DNA of 64,000 nt from Paracoccus fistulariae (GCF_028553785.1 NZ_CP067136.1:1364001-1428000), one strand, 5' to 3'; shown: positions 9,041 to 18,018, numbered from the stretch's first letter. Notes: a model not told the origin generated them from the sequence alone. Numbers and translations are program-made.

Positions 9041-10471
9041 TCAGACCTCCTGAACCTCATCGCCTCTCCGACGCTGCGCCGTACGCAGCATGAAAGGCAG
9101 CATCGAGCAGGCAAGCGGCAACCCGATAAAGACGGGATGAATGCCAAAGGGCTGGCCCAATAGCTGCCAGAGACTTGCCGCGCCAAGCCCCAGCCACATC
9201 GAAGCCACGGCGAATTTCGGGTCCAGATCGTCAAACAGCAATGCCGCCATGGCAGGCACAAGAAGCCCGCAGACCAGCATGGCGCTGCCAAGGATCCAGA
9301 TCGCCACCAGATTTGGCGCATAAAGCGCAAGCGCGACAGAGATGATGGACATCAGGATCACGGCATGACGGCTCATTTGCAGCAGCTTGTGGTCATCCGT
9401 AATCTTGAACACCGGCTTCAGAATATCGTTCGAGATCGACGAAGCCCCGGCGATAAAGAAGGAATCCGCGCAAGAGACAACTGTTGCAAGCAGCACAAGG
9501 ATCATCAGCGCCACAAGGGCAAAGGGCAGGGTCTCGTTCAACACGGCATAGTAGATGAGATCGGGGTTTTCGATATCGATGCCAAGCCCAAGCCGCGCCA
9601 TCGCACCGGTCAGGACCGCCGCGCCACCGATTGCCATCGTGAAGACCACGGCTACGACGTAACCGCTATGGGCTGTGCGCGCACTGTCAGCAGCCCAGAA
9701 GCGTTGCCACAGATCCTGACGCACCAGTTGGTAGCCACCGATGGTCATCAGATAGACGAACAGATCCGCCGCACTGATATTGAAGATGCTGAGGAAATCG
9801 GGATGTTCCTGCAGGTAAGGGCTTTTCATCAGGCCAGCCACGCCGCCGGACTGGACGAAGACAACGGCCATCAGGAAGAACACACCGACTGTCTGCAACG
9901 CCCCAAGGATGGCGTCGGACCAGATGACGGCGACAAGCCCGCCCAGCCACGTTTTTGCTGTCAGCAGCAGCCAAGTGATGATGATGGCGACGAACAGATC
10001 AAGGCCGAAGACAAGCTGCAGCACGGTTCCGATGGCGACAAACTGCATCCCGGTGATCGCCGCATAGGCGCACAGGATGCTGATGACCGTGGGCAGACGT
10101 GCGGCGGTACCATAGCGGCGTACCATGAAATCGGCGATGGTCACCATATTATACCGCTCTCCCCACGCGCGGATGCGTGACAGGAAGAAGACAAGCAGGA
10201 TGATCCCGCTGACGGTAATCGCGCCGGGCAGCCAGATCTGCCCAACGCCCGAGGTAAAGCCGCTGGACATGAACCCAAGCAGTGTCGAGCCACCGACCGC
10301 CGTGCCCACAAGCGTGCAGATCAGCGGAAAAAGCGAGGTCGAGCGCCCGGCGACGTTGTAATCGTCATAGGTGTGGATCCTGCGATAGAAAAACCACGAC
10401 AGACCCATCAGCCCGATGGCGGTGGCGATCACGATAAGGGAAAGGATGATTTTCTCTGAGTCGTCGAACAT
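9041..10471 (-). CDS. Sodium:solute symporter family (SSF) permease
   Basis: A 476-residue SSF-type membrane transporter with about 13 predicted membrane segments. The TLVGTAVGGSTLLGF segment near residue 52, the conserved LVRQDLWQRFWAA region after the middle helices, and the ATVVSCADSFFIAGASSISNDI region are characteristic of the family. Such proteins co-transport a small organic solute with sodium. It lies between transketolase (convergent) and eryD (same strand, 268 bp upstream), so it may import a polyol or other substrate of the ery pathway. The spacing suggests its own promoter, and the substrate cannot be deduced. Confidence 0.85.
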   Translation of the reverse strand: MFDDSEKIILSLIVIATAIGLMGLSWFFYRRIHTYDDYNVAGRSTSLFPLICTLVGTAVGGSTLLGFMSSGFTSGVGQIWLPGAITVSGIILLVFFLSRIRAWGERYNMVTIADFMVRRYGTAARLPTVISILCAYAAITGMQFVAIGTVLQLVFGLDLFVAIIITWLLLTAKTWLGGLVAVIWSDAILGALQTVGVFFLMAVVFVQSGGVAGLMKSPYLQEHPDFLSIFNISAADLFVYLMTIGGYQLVRQDLWQRFWAADSARTAHSGYVVAVVFTMAIGGAAVLTGAMARLGLGIDIENPDLIYYAVLNETLPFALVALMILVLLATVVSCADSFFIAGASSISNDILKPVFKITDDHKLLQMSRHAVILMSIISVALALYAPNLVAIWILGSAMLVCGLLVPAMAALLFDDLDPKFAVASMWLGLGAASLWQLLGQPFGIHPVFIGLPLACSMLPFMLRTAQRRRGDEVQEV

Positions 10472-10739
10472 GGCCTCGGCTTTCTTCTGAAATGTGAAGA
10501 GAATTCGAATAGGAACGGTGAACGACGATCAGCCTAGGCATCGCCGGATCGGTGTCAAACGAGGGGCCTGGAAAGCTCACAAATATTGGCCGTCAGGGGC
10601 GCCGCCGAAGATCTGGGCTCCCGCTGTCGGCTATCTTTGCGGGAAGATGCACAAGACGCCGTTGATCGGCATCGGGCCGACATCGGCGCGGATGGCGGTA
10701 TCGCGGATCTTGGCGGCGACGCATCCGCCGCAACGCGCC
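10472..10739. other. Spacer between eryD and the symporter gene, with a coding-like stretch
   Basis: A 268-bp gap that must hold the symporter promoter. On the minus strand, right after the eryD stop, a frame ending with TAG at 10631-10633 reads CGGCVAAKIRDTAIRADVG and shows the same C/G third-position bias as real genes here. It has no start of its own. It may be a relic of a gene end displaced by insertion of eryD. No clear terminator for eryD was found. Confidence 0.3.
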
Positions 10740-11690
10740 CTACCCCGCCAGAACCCGCGCCGTTACCTCATCCGTGATCAGGCCCGACAACCGGCCGCTT
10801 TTCAGCACGGCGCGCAAGCCCTCGATCTTGCCGGGGCCGCCCGCGATGACGACGATGCGGCTTTCGGTGGGGCCGTCCAGCGGGGCAGAGAGCGTGCGGG
10901 CCGAGAGGGTGGTTTCCAGCACATTGCCCTCGGCATCGAAGAAATGGCCCATCATCTCACCAACCGCGCCGCCAGCGATGATCTCTTCGATCTCATGCGG
11001 CTCGATCATGCCGGATTCGACCAGTTGGGCGCTGGCATCTGCGGCACCAAGCCCGACCAGTTTCAGCGTCGCGCCATAGGACAGGTCCAGAATCTCTCGC
11101 ACCCCAGGCTGGGCCATCAGCACCGCCAGATCCTGCTCGGAATTGGCAAAGAACGGCACCGGCAGCACGAAGGCCTGCGCGCCGGTCTTTTCGGCCAGCG
11201 TATGCATTACGTCATGCGGGTTGGCCGAATAGTTCCGCGTCAGGCCGCCAAGCACCGACACGAAGCGTTGCCCCTTGCCGTCAAAGCGCGGCAGTTGATG
11301 CACCGCCGCGGCCAGCGTGCGGCCGTGACCAAGCCCGATCACCTCATGCTCACCCCGCTCGATCTCGCGGCGCAGGAAGTTGGCGCCCGCCAGCCCAAGC
11401 GCGCGCAGCGGCACGTCGACCTCACCCAGATCCGGGGCGACCTCGCAATAATCCAGCCCAAAGCGTTGGCAGATGCTGTCCTCAAGTTGGACGCATTCGA
11501 CGATATCGCCATCGATCGAGACCTTGACCGCGCCTTCGGCCACGGCCCGCGCGATCAGGCGGTGCGCCTTGACCGAGGGCAGGCCCAGCCGCTTGGCCAC
11601 CGCCGTCTGTGTCAGCCCACCGGCGTAATGCAGCCAGGCCGCACGGATGGCCAGACTGTGATCGGGATCGCCTTTGCCATAACGTGCCAT
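10740..11690 (-). CDS. eryD: SorC/DeoR-type transcriptional regulator, EryD-like
   Basis: A 316-residue SorC-family regulator. An N-terminal helix-turn-helix (about 19-42, LTQTAVAKRLGLPSVKAHRL) precedes a long sugar-phosphate-sensing domain with the family's GLGHGRTLAAAV segment. Length and position as last gene of the operon match EryD, the erythritol-responsive repressor of Brucella eryABCD. The start at 11690 overlaps the stop of the iron ADH gene by one base (TGATG), so it is translationally coupled. The frame stays open for about 500 bp upstream, but that part lies inside the ADH gene in another frame and does not look like protein. It probably acts on the 16.9-17.3 kb divergent region. 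Confidence 0.88.
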   Translation of the reverse strand: MARYGKGDPDHSLAIRAAWLHYAGGLTQTAVAKRLGLPSVKAHRLIARAVAEGAVKVSIDGDIVECVQLEDSICQRFGLDYCEVAPDLGEVDVPLRALGLAGANFLRREIERGEHEVIGLGHGRTLAAAVHQLPRFDGKGQRFVSVLGGLTRNYSANPHDVMHTLAEKTGAQAFVLPVPFFANSEQDLAVLMAQPGVREILDLSYGATLKLVGLGAADASAQLVESGMIEPHEIEEIIAGGAVGEMMGHFFDAEGNVLETTLSARTLSAPLDGPTESRIVVIAGGPGKIEGLRAVLKSGRLSGLITDEVTARVLAG

Positions 11691-12844
11691 CAGCCTGCAG
11701 CCTCCATCAGTTGCATCAGATCCTGCACATCCAAGGCCGCCGGATTTGCCTTCATCGACGAAGAGCTTGCCGCAGCTTCCGCCGCAGCGATCCGGACCGT
11801 GCGGTCGATCCCAAGCGCGGTCAGCCCGGGCAGGCCCGCCTGCCGCGACCAGTCGGCCAGCAGATCCGCCGCCTGCGCCAGATCGGCCTGTGGCTGCCCG
11901 AAGGCCGCCCCGATCCAGCCGCCGACCTGATCCATCCTGTCGCGCAGCATCGGATCGGTGACCTTGGCGCGGTTCGCCTTCAGCGCATGTGGCAGCAGCG
12001 CGCCGCAAATCGCGCCATGCGCCGCGCCGGTCAGTCCACCCAAGGGGCCGGCCAGACCATGCACCGCGCCCAGACCGGCATTGGCCAGTGCCATGCCACC
12101 ACAAAGGCTGACCCAGGCCATTTCGTCCCGCGCCGCCGCATCCTCGGCCCGCATCAGCACGGGCAGCGCGGCCAGCCCGCGCGGAGTGGCATCGCGGCAC
12201 AGCGCGTCGGTCAGCGGGTTGGTGCGGGTGCAGATATAGGGCTCGATCACCTGCGTGATGGCGTCCAACCCCGAGGCCAACGTGATCGCGGGCGGGCAGT
12301 GATCGGTCAGGGCCGGATCGACGATCGCCAGATCCGGCAACATGCGCGCATCGCGCAGGCTGACCTTGCGGCGATGCTCTGGCACGGCGATCACGGCATT
12401 GCGGGTGACCTCTGCCCCCGTACCTGCCGTCGTTGGCAGGGCGACACAGGGCAAGGGCGCCCGATCCAGCGGCAGGCCCTGCCCTACGACCTCAAGATAG
12501 GTCATCCCATCGCGGGGTGCGGGCACCAGAGCTGCGATGGCCTTGCCCGCATCGATGACGGCACCGCCGCCGATGGCGACGACCACCTGCGCGCCCATGT
12601 CGCGCGCCTGCGCCACACCGGCTTCGATCAGCGCCAGATCGGGCTCGGCGGGCACCGGAAATTCCGTCACCGTGCAGCCCAGATCGACCAGCGCCGCCGT
12701 CAGCCATGCGCTGCGCGCCGAACTGCGGCCGTGAAGCAGGAAAACATGCTGACCAAATGCCGAGATCCGCGCCGCCGCATCTTTCGCCTGGCCCCGGCCA
12801 AACAGGATCTGGGTGGCGGTGGCAAAGGCGAAGGGTGGCGTCAT
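11690..12844 (-). CDS. Iron-containing alcohol dehydrogenase family protein within the ery operon
   Basis: A 384-residue group III (Fe-ADH) protein. It has the nucleotide-binding GGGAVIDAGK at about 92-101, the LPTTAGTGAEVT segment, and a C-terminal helical domain. Compared with E. coli FucO, the metal-binding Asp (GLDAITQ) and the His residues of AVHG and AAHG are kept. The second ligand His is Gln (DAITQ instead of DALTH), and the His of MAHPLG is Gly (LAGPLG). Such variants occur in subfamilies with altered metal use, so substrate and metal are uncertain. It sits between eryC and eryD, 12 bp after eryC and overlapping eryD by one base. I know of no such gene in the classical Brucella eryABCD operon. 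A role in oxidising or reducing a polyol, tetrose or tetrulose is inferred. Confidence 0.8.
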   Translation of the reverse strand: MTPPFAFATATQILFGRGQAKDAAARISAFGQHVFLLHGRSSARSAWLTAALVDLGCTVTEFPVPAEPDLALIEAGVAQARDMGAQVVVAIGGGAVIDAGKAIAALVPAPRDGMTYLEVVGQGLPLDRAPLPCVALPTTAGTGAEVTRNAVIAVPEHRRKVSLRDARMLPDLAIVDPALTDHCPPAITLASGLDAITQVIEPYICTRTNPLTDALCRDATPRGLAALPVLMRAEDAAARDEMAWVSLCGGMALANAGLGAVHGLAGPLGGLTGAAHGAICGALLPHALKANRAKVTDPMLRDRMDQVGGWIGAAFGQPQADLAQAADLLADWSRQAGLPGLTALGIDRTVRIAAAEAAASSSSMKANPAALDVQDLMQLMEAAG

Positions 12845-12856
12845 CGGGTCATCCGA

Positions 12857-13789
12857 TCAAATATTCAGCTTATGTCTACCGGTATCGATATATGGCGCCC
12901 AAAATGCAATACTCTCCGCGATATGGGGGATCACCATCCGGTCGTCAGGCTCTCTTTCCTTGAAGCTGAGCTCAAGACAGATCTCGTTATCCACCGCCCC
13001 ACCCTCGGCCAGCGCCCTGAGCAAGGGGTCGGGCTGGATCCGTCCCCGGGCGTTGTAATCAGCAGTAAAAGGGCGATGGCCGCCCTTATCCAGCAGCGAT
13101 TGCTTGATATGAATGATCGGAGACAGGCGCGGCACCGCGCCCGCCCAGGCATAGGGATCAAAATCACTGGGGTTGTCCGAGCTGATATCGCCATGGTCGA
13201 TATCGGCCATCATCCACATCGGCACCGCCAGATCGGCGGCATTCAGCCGATCCTGAAGGGCCAGACAGGCGCTGATCGTCTCACCGAATTCGCGGCCCAC
13301 GCTCATCGGTTCCCAGAAGACGTAATCCAGACCGGCACCCTTGGCATGTTCGGCCACCTCGGCCCAGCAGTCGATGGCGATGCGGATCAGATCCTCGCGG
13401 CGCTGCGGATCGTCGTAATCGCGATAGGTCAGGATGGCGAATTGCGTGCCGACCGACCTGCCGCCCAGATCGGCGATGATATCGGCAAAGGTCTTGAACC
13501 AGTCGATGTAATAGCGGCGCACCTCTGCATCGGGATGGCCGAAATGGTTCAGCCGCCCATAAGGGCCGGTCATGCCGCTTGTCACCCGAACGCCGGTGCG
13601 CGCCAGCGCCGCGCCCATCTGGCGGGTCAGGCGGCGGATCACATGGGATTGCCAGCTGGGATTGATGAATTCATGGGTCAGTTGCAAATCGCGGATCCGC
13701 AGATCGCGGGCGACCGTGTCGATCAGGTCGTCCGGATCGGCAAAGCGATTGACCAGCGGATTGGTGTTCAGCGAAAGCGTCAGCGCCAT
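12857..13789 (-). CDS. eryC: EryC-like tetrulose-4-phosphate racemase/epimerase (AP endonuclease 2 fold)
   Basis: A 310-residue sugar-phosphate isomerase/epimerase TIM-barrel protein, close to the length of Brucella EryC. In the revised erythritol pathway EryC converts L-3-tetrulose-4-phosphate into D-3-tetrulose-4-phosphate. Visible metal/active-site-type segments are LTHEFINPSW (about 36-45), the FWEPMSVGREFGE region and the MMADIDHGDISS region. The start at 13789 (MALTLSLNTNPLVNRF) lies 2 bp after the eryB stop; longer in-frame options would overlap eryB heavily. Second in confidence only to eryA/eryB because this fold is widespread, but the operon order A-B-C is exactly that of Brucella and Sinorhizobium. 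Confidence 0.87.
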   Translation of the reverse strand: MALTLSLNTNPLVNRFADPDDLIDTVARDLRIRDLQLTHEFINPSWQSHVIRRLTRQMGAALARTGVRVTSGMTGPYGRLNHFGHPDAEVRRYYIDWFKTFADIIADLGGRSVGTQFAILTYRDYDDPQRREDLIRIAIDCWAEVAEHAKGAGLDYVFWEPMSVGREFGETISACLALQDRLNAADLAVPMWMMADIDHGDISSDNPSDFDPYAWAGAVPRLSPIIHIKQSLLDKGGHRPFTADYNARGRIQPDPLLRALAEGGAVDNEICLELSFKEREPDDRMVIPHIAESIAFWAPYIDTGRHKLNI

Positions 13790-13791
13790 CC

Positions 13792-15309
13792 TCAGGCCCC
13801 CCGCGTCAGATCGGACGCATTGAACCAATCGGTGAAGTCCTGCTGTTCTTGGCTGGTCAGATGCAGCAGGTGCTTGGTCCGGCGCCACAGGATATCCTCG
13901 GGCGTTTGCGCCCATTCCTTCGCCACCAGATAGCGGGCCTCTGCCTCGTAAAGCTGGCCGCCGAAATGGCGCCCCAGATCCGCCACCCCGATGGCGCTGC
14001 CGACCAGATCGTTGGTGCGCGCGCCATAAAGCCGCGCGTAATGATGGACCAGCTTGCGCGGCATCCAGGGGTAAAGCTCTCGCATCAATTCGACATAGGA
14101 TTCGTAATCGGCATTGGCCATTTCGCCGCCGGGCAGGGTCGCGTCTTCGGTCCAGTCGGGGCCCATATCCGGAAAGACCTGCCGCAACCGCTGCATGCCG
14201 CGTTCGGCCAGTTCGCGGAAGGTGGTGATCTTGCCGCCAAAGACATTCATCAAGGGCGCGCCATCGCCCATATCCAGATCAAAGACATAATCCCGCGTCA
14301 CGGCGGACGGATTGCCCTGCCCGTCATCGAACAGCGCCCGCACACCCGAAAAGCTGTGCAGGACATCGTCGCGCCGCAGCTTTTCCTTGAAATACCGGTT
14401 CACGACACCCAGCAGATAGTCGATTTCCGACGCATCCGCCGTGACATCGCCGGCAGACCCGTCATAGGCGATATCGGTCGTCCCGATCAGCGCCATGTCG
14501 CCCTCATAAGGGTTGATGAAGATCACCCGCTTGTCGTGGTTCTGCACCAGATAGGCGTGATCGCCGGACCAGAATTTCGGCACGATGATATGGCTGCCTT
14601 TGACCAGACGGACATTTCGGGCGCTTTGCGCCTCGGCGACATTGTCGATCACATCGCGCACCCATGGCCCGGCGCAATTGGCGATGCAGCGGGCGCGGAA
14701 GCTGCGGATCTCTCCGGTCCTGTCGTCCCGCGTCCTGATAGTCCAGGCGCCGCCCTCTCGCCGGGCCGAGATGCAGGGCGTGCGGGTCAAAACCTCGGCC
14801 CCGCGCTCGGCCGCATCGACGGCGTTCAGCACGACCAGCCGGGCGTCATCGACCCAGCAATCGGAATATTCGAAGCCCTTGAAATAGCGATCCAGCAGCG
14901 GCGCCCCCTGCGGGTCGCGGCGCAGATCCAGCGTGCGCGTGCCCGGCAGGCGCTTTCGCCCGCCCAGATTGTCATAGAGAAACAGCCCCAGCCGGATCAG
15001 CCATGCCGGGCGATCCTGCGGCGAATGCGGCAGAACGAAGCGCATCGGCCAGATGATATGCGGCGCGGCGCGCAACAGCACCTCGCGTTCGATCAGCGCC
15101 TCGCGCACCAGCCGGAATTCGTAATATTCCAGATAGCGCAGCCCGCCATGGACCAGCTTGCCCGAACGCGACGAGGTGCCCTGCGCCAGATCGTCCTTTT
15201 CGCACAGCACCACGCGCAGCCCGCGACCGGCCGCATCCCGCGCCAGCCCGGCGCCATTGATGCCGCCACCGATGACGAAAAGATCGATCATGTCGTTATC
15301 GCCTGTCAT
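13792..15309 (-). CDS. eryB: Erythritol-phosphate dehydrogenase, EryB-like FAD enzyme
   Basis: A 505-residue FAD-dependent enzyme of the glycerol-3-phosphate dehydrogenase (GlpD) family. The FAD-binding glycine motif GGGINGAG (about 14-21), the TSSRSGKLVHGGLRYLE segment (about 46-61) and the GGKITTFRELAE motif are plain. In the ery pathway EryB oxidises L-erythritol-4-phosphate to L-3-tetrulose-4-phosphate and passes electrons to the respiratory chain. The ATG at 15309 has AGGAG at correct spacing and lies one base after the eryA stop. A GlpD role is possible from sequence alone, but kinase and isomerase neighbours make EryB far more likely. Confidence 0.9.
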   Translation of the reverse strand: MTGDNDMIDLFVIGGGINGAGLARDAAGRGLRVVLCEKDDLAQGTSSRSGKLVHGGLRYLEYYEFRLVREALIEREVLLRAAPHIIWPMRFVLPHSPQDRPAWLIRLGLFLYDNLGGRKRLPGTRTLDLRRDPQGAPLLDRYFKGFEYSDCWVDDARLVVLNAVDAAERGAEVLTRTPCISARREGGAWTIRTRDDRTGEIRSFRARCIANCAGPWVRDVIDNVAEAQSARNVRLVKGSHIIVPKFWSGDHAYLVQNHDKRVIFINPYEGDMALIGTTDIAYDGSAGDVTADASEIDYLLGVVNRYFKEKLRRDDVLHSFSGVRALFDDGQGNPSAVTRDYVFDLDMGDGAPLMNVFGGKITTFRELAERGMQRLRQVFPDMGPDWTEDATLPGGEMANADYESYVELMRELYPWMPRKLVHHYARLYGARTNDLVGSAIGVADLGRHFGGQLYEAEARYLVAKEWAQTPEDILWRRTKHLLHLTSQEQQDFTDWFNASDLTRGA

Positions 15310-15310
15310 A

Positions 15311-16873
15311 TCATTCTCCTGTCGGTGCGCGTGTCGATTTCAGGGCAGCCCAGGCCGGGCTCAGCGCCTGTCGCGATGTCTGAAATGCGGGGAAAAGCCT
15401 GTCATAGGCGGCCACAAGCTGCGGATCGGGCGGCTCTGCCTCGCCCAGCAGGGGCGTGACCCATTCGGCGATACAGCTTTCCATGTCGGGATAGGCGCCG
15501 ATGGCCACGGCGGCCATCATCGCGGCACCTGCCGCCCCGGCCTCATCCCGATGCGTGACCCGGCCCGGCGCGTTCAGCGATGCCGACAGGATGCCGCGCA
15601 ACGCGGATGAGCGTGCGGCCCCCCCGGTCAGGCGCAATTCCGACGGCAGCCGACCCATGGCGGCATAGCAATCGCGCATCGCCATGCCCAGACCTTCGGC
15701 CACGGCCCGCATCAGGTCGGGGAACCGGTGATGCTGGGCCAGCCCGACAAAGCCCGCCCGCGCATCGGCATTGACAAAGGGCCCACGCTCGCCCGCCTCG
15801 GAAATATAGGGATGATAGACGATCTGTCCCGGCGGGCTTTGCGCCAGCCAGTCGTCGATACGCGCCACCAGATCGCGCGGCGTCGCGGTATGGCCAAGAT
15901 CCGACATGATCCCGGCGGCAAGGCCAAGCGCCCAGTCGATGTTCAGGGTGGCCGCCATATTCGTCTGAACCTGCGTGACGATGCCGGGAATGGGCAGGCA
16001 GATGACATAGCCGGTGCCCGCGCTGTTCAGATGCACGTCCCCGGCGGCCACCGCACGCAGATGCACCCCGGTCGAGCCCACGGTCGAACAGGCCACATCC
16101 CCCGCCCCGCCATAGACACCGGCGCCAAGCGCGGTCATCACCATATCGACATAGCCCAGACTGACCGGCGTTCCGGCCAGCAGGCCGGTCTGCTCCGCAG
16201 CGCCGACAGTCAAGGGATGGGTGATCTGGCTGCCATCGACAATCGGCGGCAGCAGTTTCCGGCGATGTGTCAGGCCTAGCGCCGCGATCACCCCGTCGTC
16301 ATAGCTGCGCGTGCGGAAATCACCAAAGGTAAAGCTGGCTTCCGAGGGATCGGTGGCGCGGATGCCGGTCAGGTTCAGATACAGCCAGTCCTTGCAATGC
16401 AGCGCGACCTCTGCCCCGTCCAGAAGCTCGGGGCATTGCGCGTCCATATGCGCCATCTGACTGCCCTGCTGGCAGGTATTCAGCCCGGTGCCCGTGGCCT
16501 CGAATCGGGCGCGGTCGGCCTGCCGGGCCGTCAGCCGAGCGACGGTGGGGGCCGCGCGGGCATCCAGCCACAGCCAGGCATCGCAGACCGGTCCGTCACG
16601 CCCCACCAGCCAGGTGCCATCGCCCTGCGCCGTGACCGAGATCGCCGCCGTCCGCCGTGGCAGATCCGCGACCCTCTGGCCCAGCCCCCGCAGCGCCAGC
16701 GCGCAATCGTCCCATGTCTGCTGCAGCGATTGCGTCACCGCCCCGTCCTGCCCGGCGTGATAGCGGTTCGGCACCGAAGAGGCCGCAAGCTGCCGCCCGC
16801 CCAGATCGAATGCCACGGCCTTGATGACCGAAGTGCCGGCGTCGATGCCGATCAGGATATCCGCTTCAGTCAT
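15311..16873 (-). CDS. eryA: FGGY-family erythritol kinase, EryA-like
   Basis: A 520-residue FGGY carbohydrate kinase, essentially the length of Brucella EryA. The N-terminal phosphate-binding segment ILIGIDAGTSVIKAVAFDLGG, the STVGSTG segment in the middle, and the C-terminal LRLTGGAARSSALRG segment mark the two ASKHA domains. It would phosphorylate erythritol to L-erythritol-4-phosphate. The start at 16873 (MTEADILIGIDAG) is chosen by alignment to kinase N-termini; the frame stays open about 350 bp further upstream, but that stretch is promoter DNA. It is first in eryA-eryB-eryC-ADH-eryD and divergent from the ABC importer. Other polyols (such as ribitol or L-arabitol) cannot be ruled out. 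Confidence 0.9.
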   Translation of the reverse strand: MTEADILIGIDAGTSVIKAVAFDLGGRQLAASSVPNRYHAGQDGAVTQSLQQTWDDCALALRGLGQRVADLPRRTAAISVTAQGDGTWLVGRDGPVCDAWLWLDARAAPTVARLTARQADRARFEATGTGLNTCQQGSQMAHMDAQCPELLDGAEVALHCKDWLYLNLTGIRATDPSEASFTFGDFRTRSYDDGVIAALGLTHRRKLLPPIVDGSQITHPLTVGAAEQTGLLAGTPVSLGYVDMVMTALGAGVYGGAGDVACSTVGSTGVHLRAVAAGDVHLNSAGTGYVICLPIPGIVTQVQTNMAATLNIDWALGLAAGIMSDLGHTATPRDLVARIDDWLAQSPPGQIVYHPYISEAGERGPFVNADARAGFVGLAQHHRFPDLMRAVAEGLGMAMRDCYAAMGRLPSELRLTGGAARSSALRGILSASLNAPGRVTHRDEAGAAGAAMMAAVAIGAYPDMESCIAEWVTPLLGEAEPPDPQLVAAYDRLFPAFQTSRQALSPAWAALKSTRAPTGE

Positions 16874-17343
16874 GGGCAACCTCTGACCTTGTGGAACGTG
16901 GATTCTTGCAGACGACAGATATGCGCAGATACCCCCCGGATGCGATAGCTCGGCAGGCGCGCCCCGCCGATATTCATTTGTGCTTATACCAGAGAAATCC
17001 GGAAATGAATGTATTTTTTTACGGACACAGTAATTTTTTTCAGTTAGCATTCTGGAAAGGGATGGCCCACCGGAGAGGACCGGGGGGGGCATTTCAGGGA
17101 CAGGGGCGCCGCAAGCCACGACTGACTCGCCCCGAGAGGAGGAGTTCCGGATAAATGACTGAGAAGACATATTTTTGCAGCAGTTCCACCGGCGTGAAAC
17201 CGACCGGGAATCACCCCGCGAATCCGGCACGGGCTAGGCGGTCGAAACTGATTCGGGCTAGGCTTGGTCCAGCGTCCCCGTCGTTTTCAGCCTGATCCAT
17301 CCTGCGCCGATCCACGTTACACAACCCTATCGGAAGGCCGCCC
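16874..17343. promoter_or_regulatory. Divergent promoter region between eryA and the importer operon
   Basis: A 470-bp non-coding region driving eryABC (minus) and the DUF2291-ABC operon (plus). It contains an 8-bp inverted repeat ATTCATTT (16972-16979) and AAATGAAT (17003-17010) in an AT-rich patch that continues with T runs to about 17040. It also contains a direct repeat CGGGCTAGGC at 17230-17239 and 17254-17263, spaced 24 bp. These are candidate EryD/EryR sites or promoter elements. No convincing small gene was found in it. Confidence 0.5.
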
Positions 17344-18018
17344 ATGACCCAGAATTCTGCCGCGACCCCGCAACAGCCCCCCGCACCCAAGGCCCCTGCC
17401 CCGTCCCGACGCGGGCTTTATGTCGGCCTGGGGCTGGCGGCGCTTGTTCTGGCCGGGATCGCCCTTGATACCACCGTCGTTCGCATCGGATCGGATGCCG
17501 ATGTTCGTGCGCAGGCCTTTTCCGCAGACAGCTATGGCACCGCCGAATTCCCGCGCATTCAGGCTTTCCTGACGGAAAAGGCCGTCGATGCCGTGACGCT
17601 GGCCAGCGAGGTCATGGCCGACAAGAATGCCGCGATCGAGGCTTATGGCACCGCCGCCTCGACCGGGGCGATCATGCCGGTCAGCCTGACCGGGATCGCC
17701 GGGGAACCGCGCTCTGGCATCTATCCGCTGACGGTCGAAGGTGTGCCGGAAGAGATCACCATCCGCGTCCAGACCGGCCCCGCGATCAACGGCACCGAGC
17801 TGCGCGACGCGCCCGGCGATATCGCCTTTGGGCAGTTCAAGAACCAGATCGAATATCAGGATGCCGGATCCGGCATCAATCGCGCGATGAAAGCGGCGGT
17901 TCTGGACGATCTGGACACCGCGAACCTGACCGGCAAAACGGTCGAGATCACCGGCGCCTTTCGCATGATCAACCCCAAGAACTGGCTGATCACCCCGGCC
18001 CGCATGGTGGTGAAATGA
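17344..18018 (+). CDS. DUF2291 family periplasmic/membrane-anchored transporter-associated protein
   Basis: A 224-residue protein with one N-terminal membrane segment (about 24-44, GLYVGLGLAALVLAGIAL) after a Pro/Ala-rich cytoplasmic tail, and a soluble periplasmic domain. DUF2291 proteins are found almost only next to CUT2-type sugar ABC transporters; their function is not established. It is the first gene of the importer operon: GGAAGG precedes its ATG and its stop overlaps the ATPase start (ATGA). By position it may assist the binding protein or the permease, but that is inference. Confidence 0.82.
   Translation: MTQNSAATPQQPPAPKAPAPSRRGLYVGLGLAALVLAGIALDTTVVRIGSDADVRAQAFSADSYGTAEFPRIQAFLTEKAVDAVTLASEVMADKNAAIEAYGTAASTGAIMPVSLTGIAGEPRSGIYPLTVEGVPEEITIRVQTGPAINGTELRDAPGDIAFGQFKNQIEYQDAGSGINRAMKAAVLDDLDTANLTGKTVEITGAFRMINPKNWLITPARMVVK

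Noticed and set aside
15311..17230. Longer eryA starting near 17230
   Set aside because: The frame is open upstream of 16873, but the extra part shows no protein-like sequence, contains the divergent promoter, and kinase homology starts at MTEADILIGIDAG.
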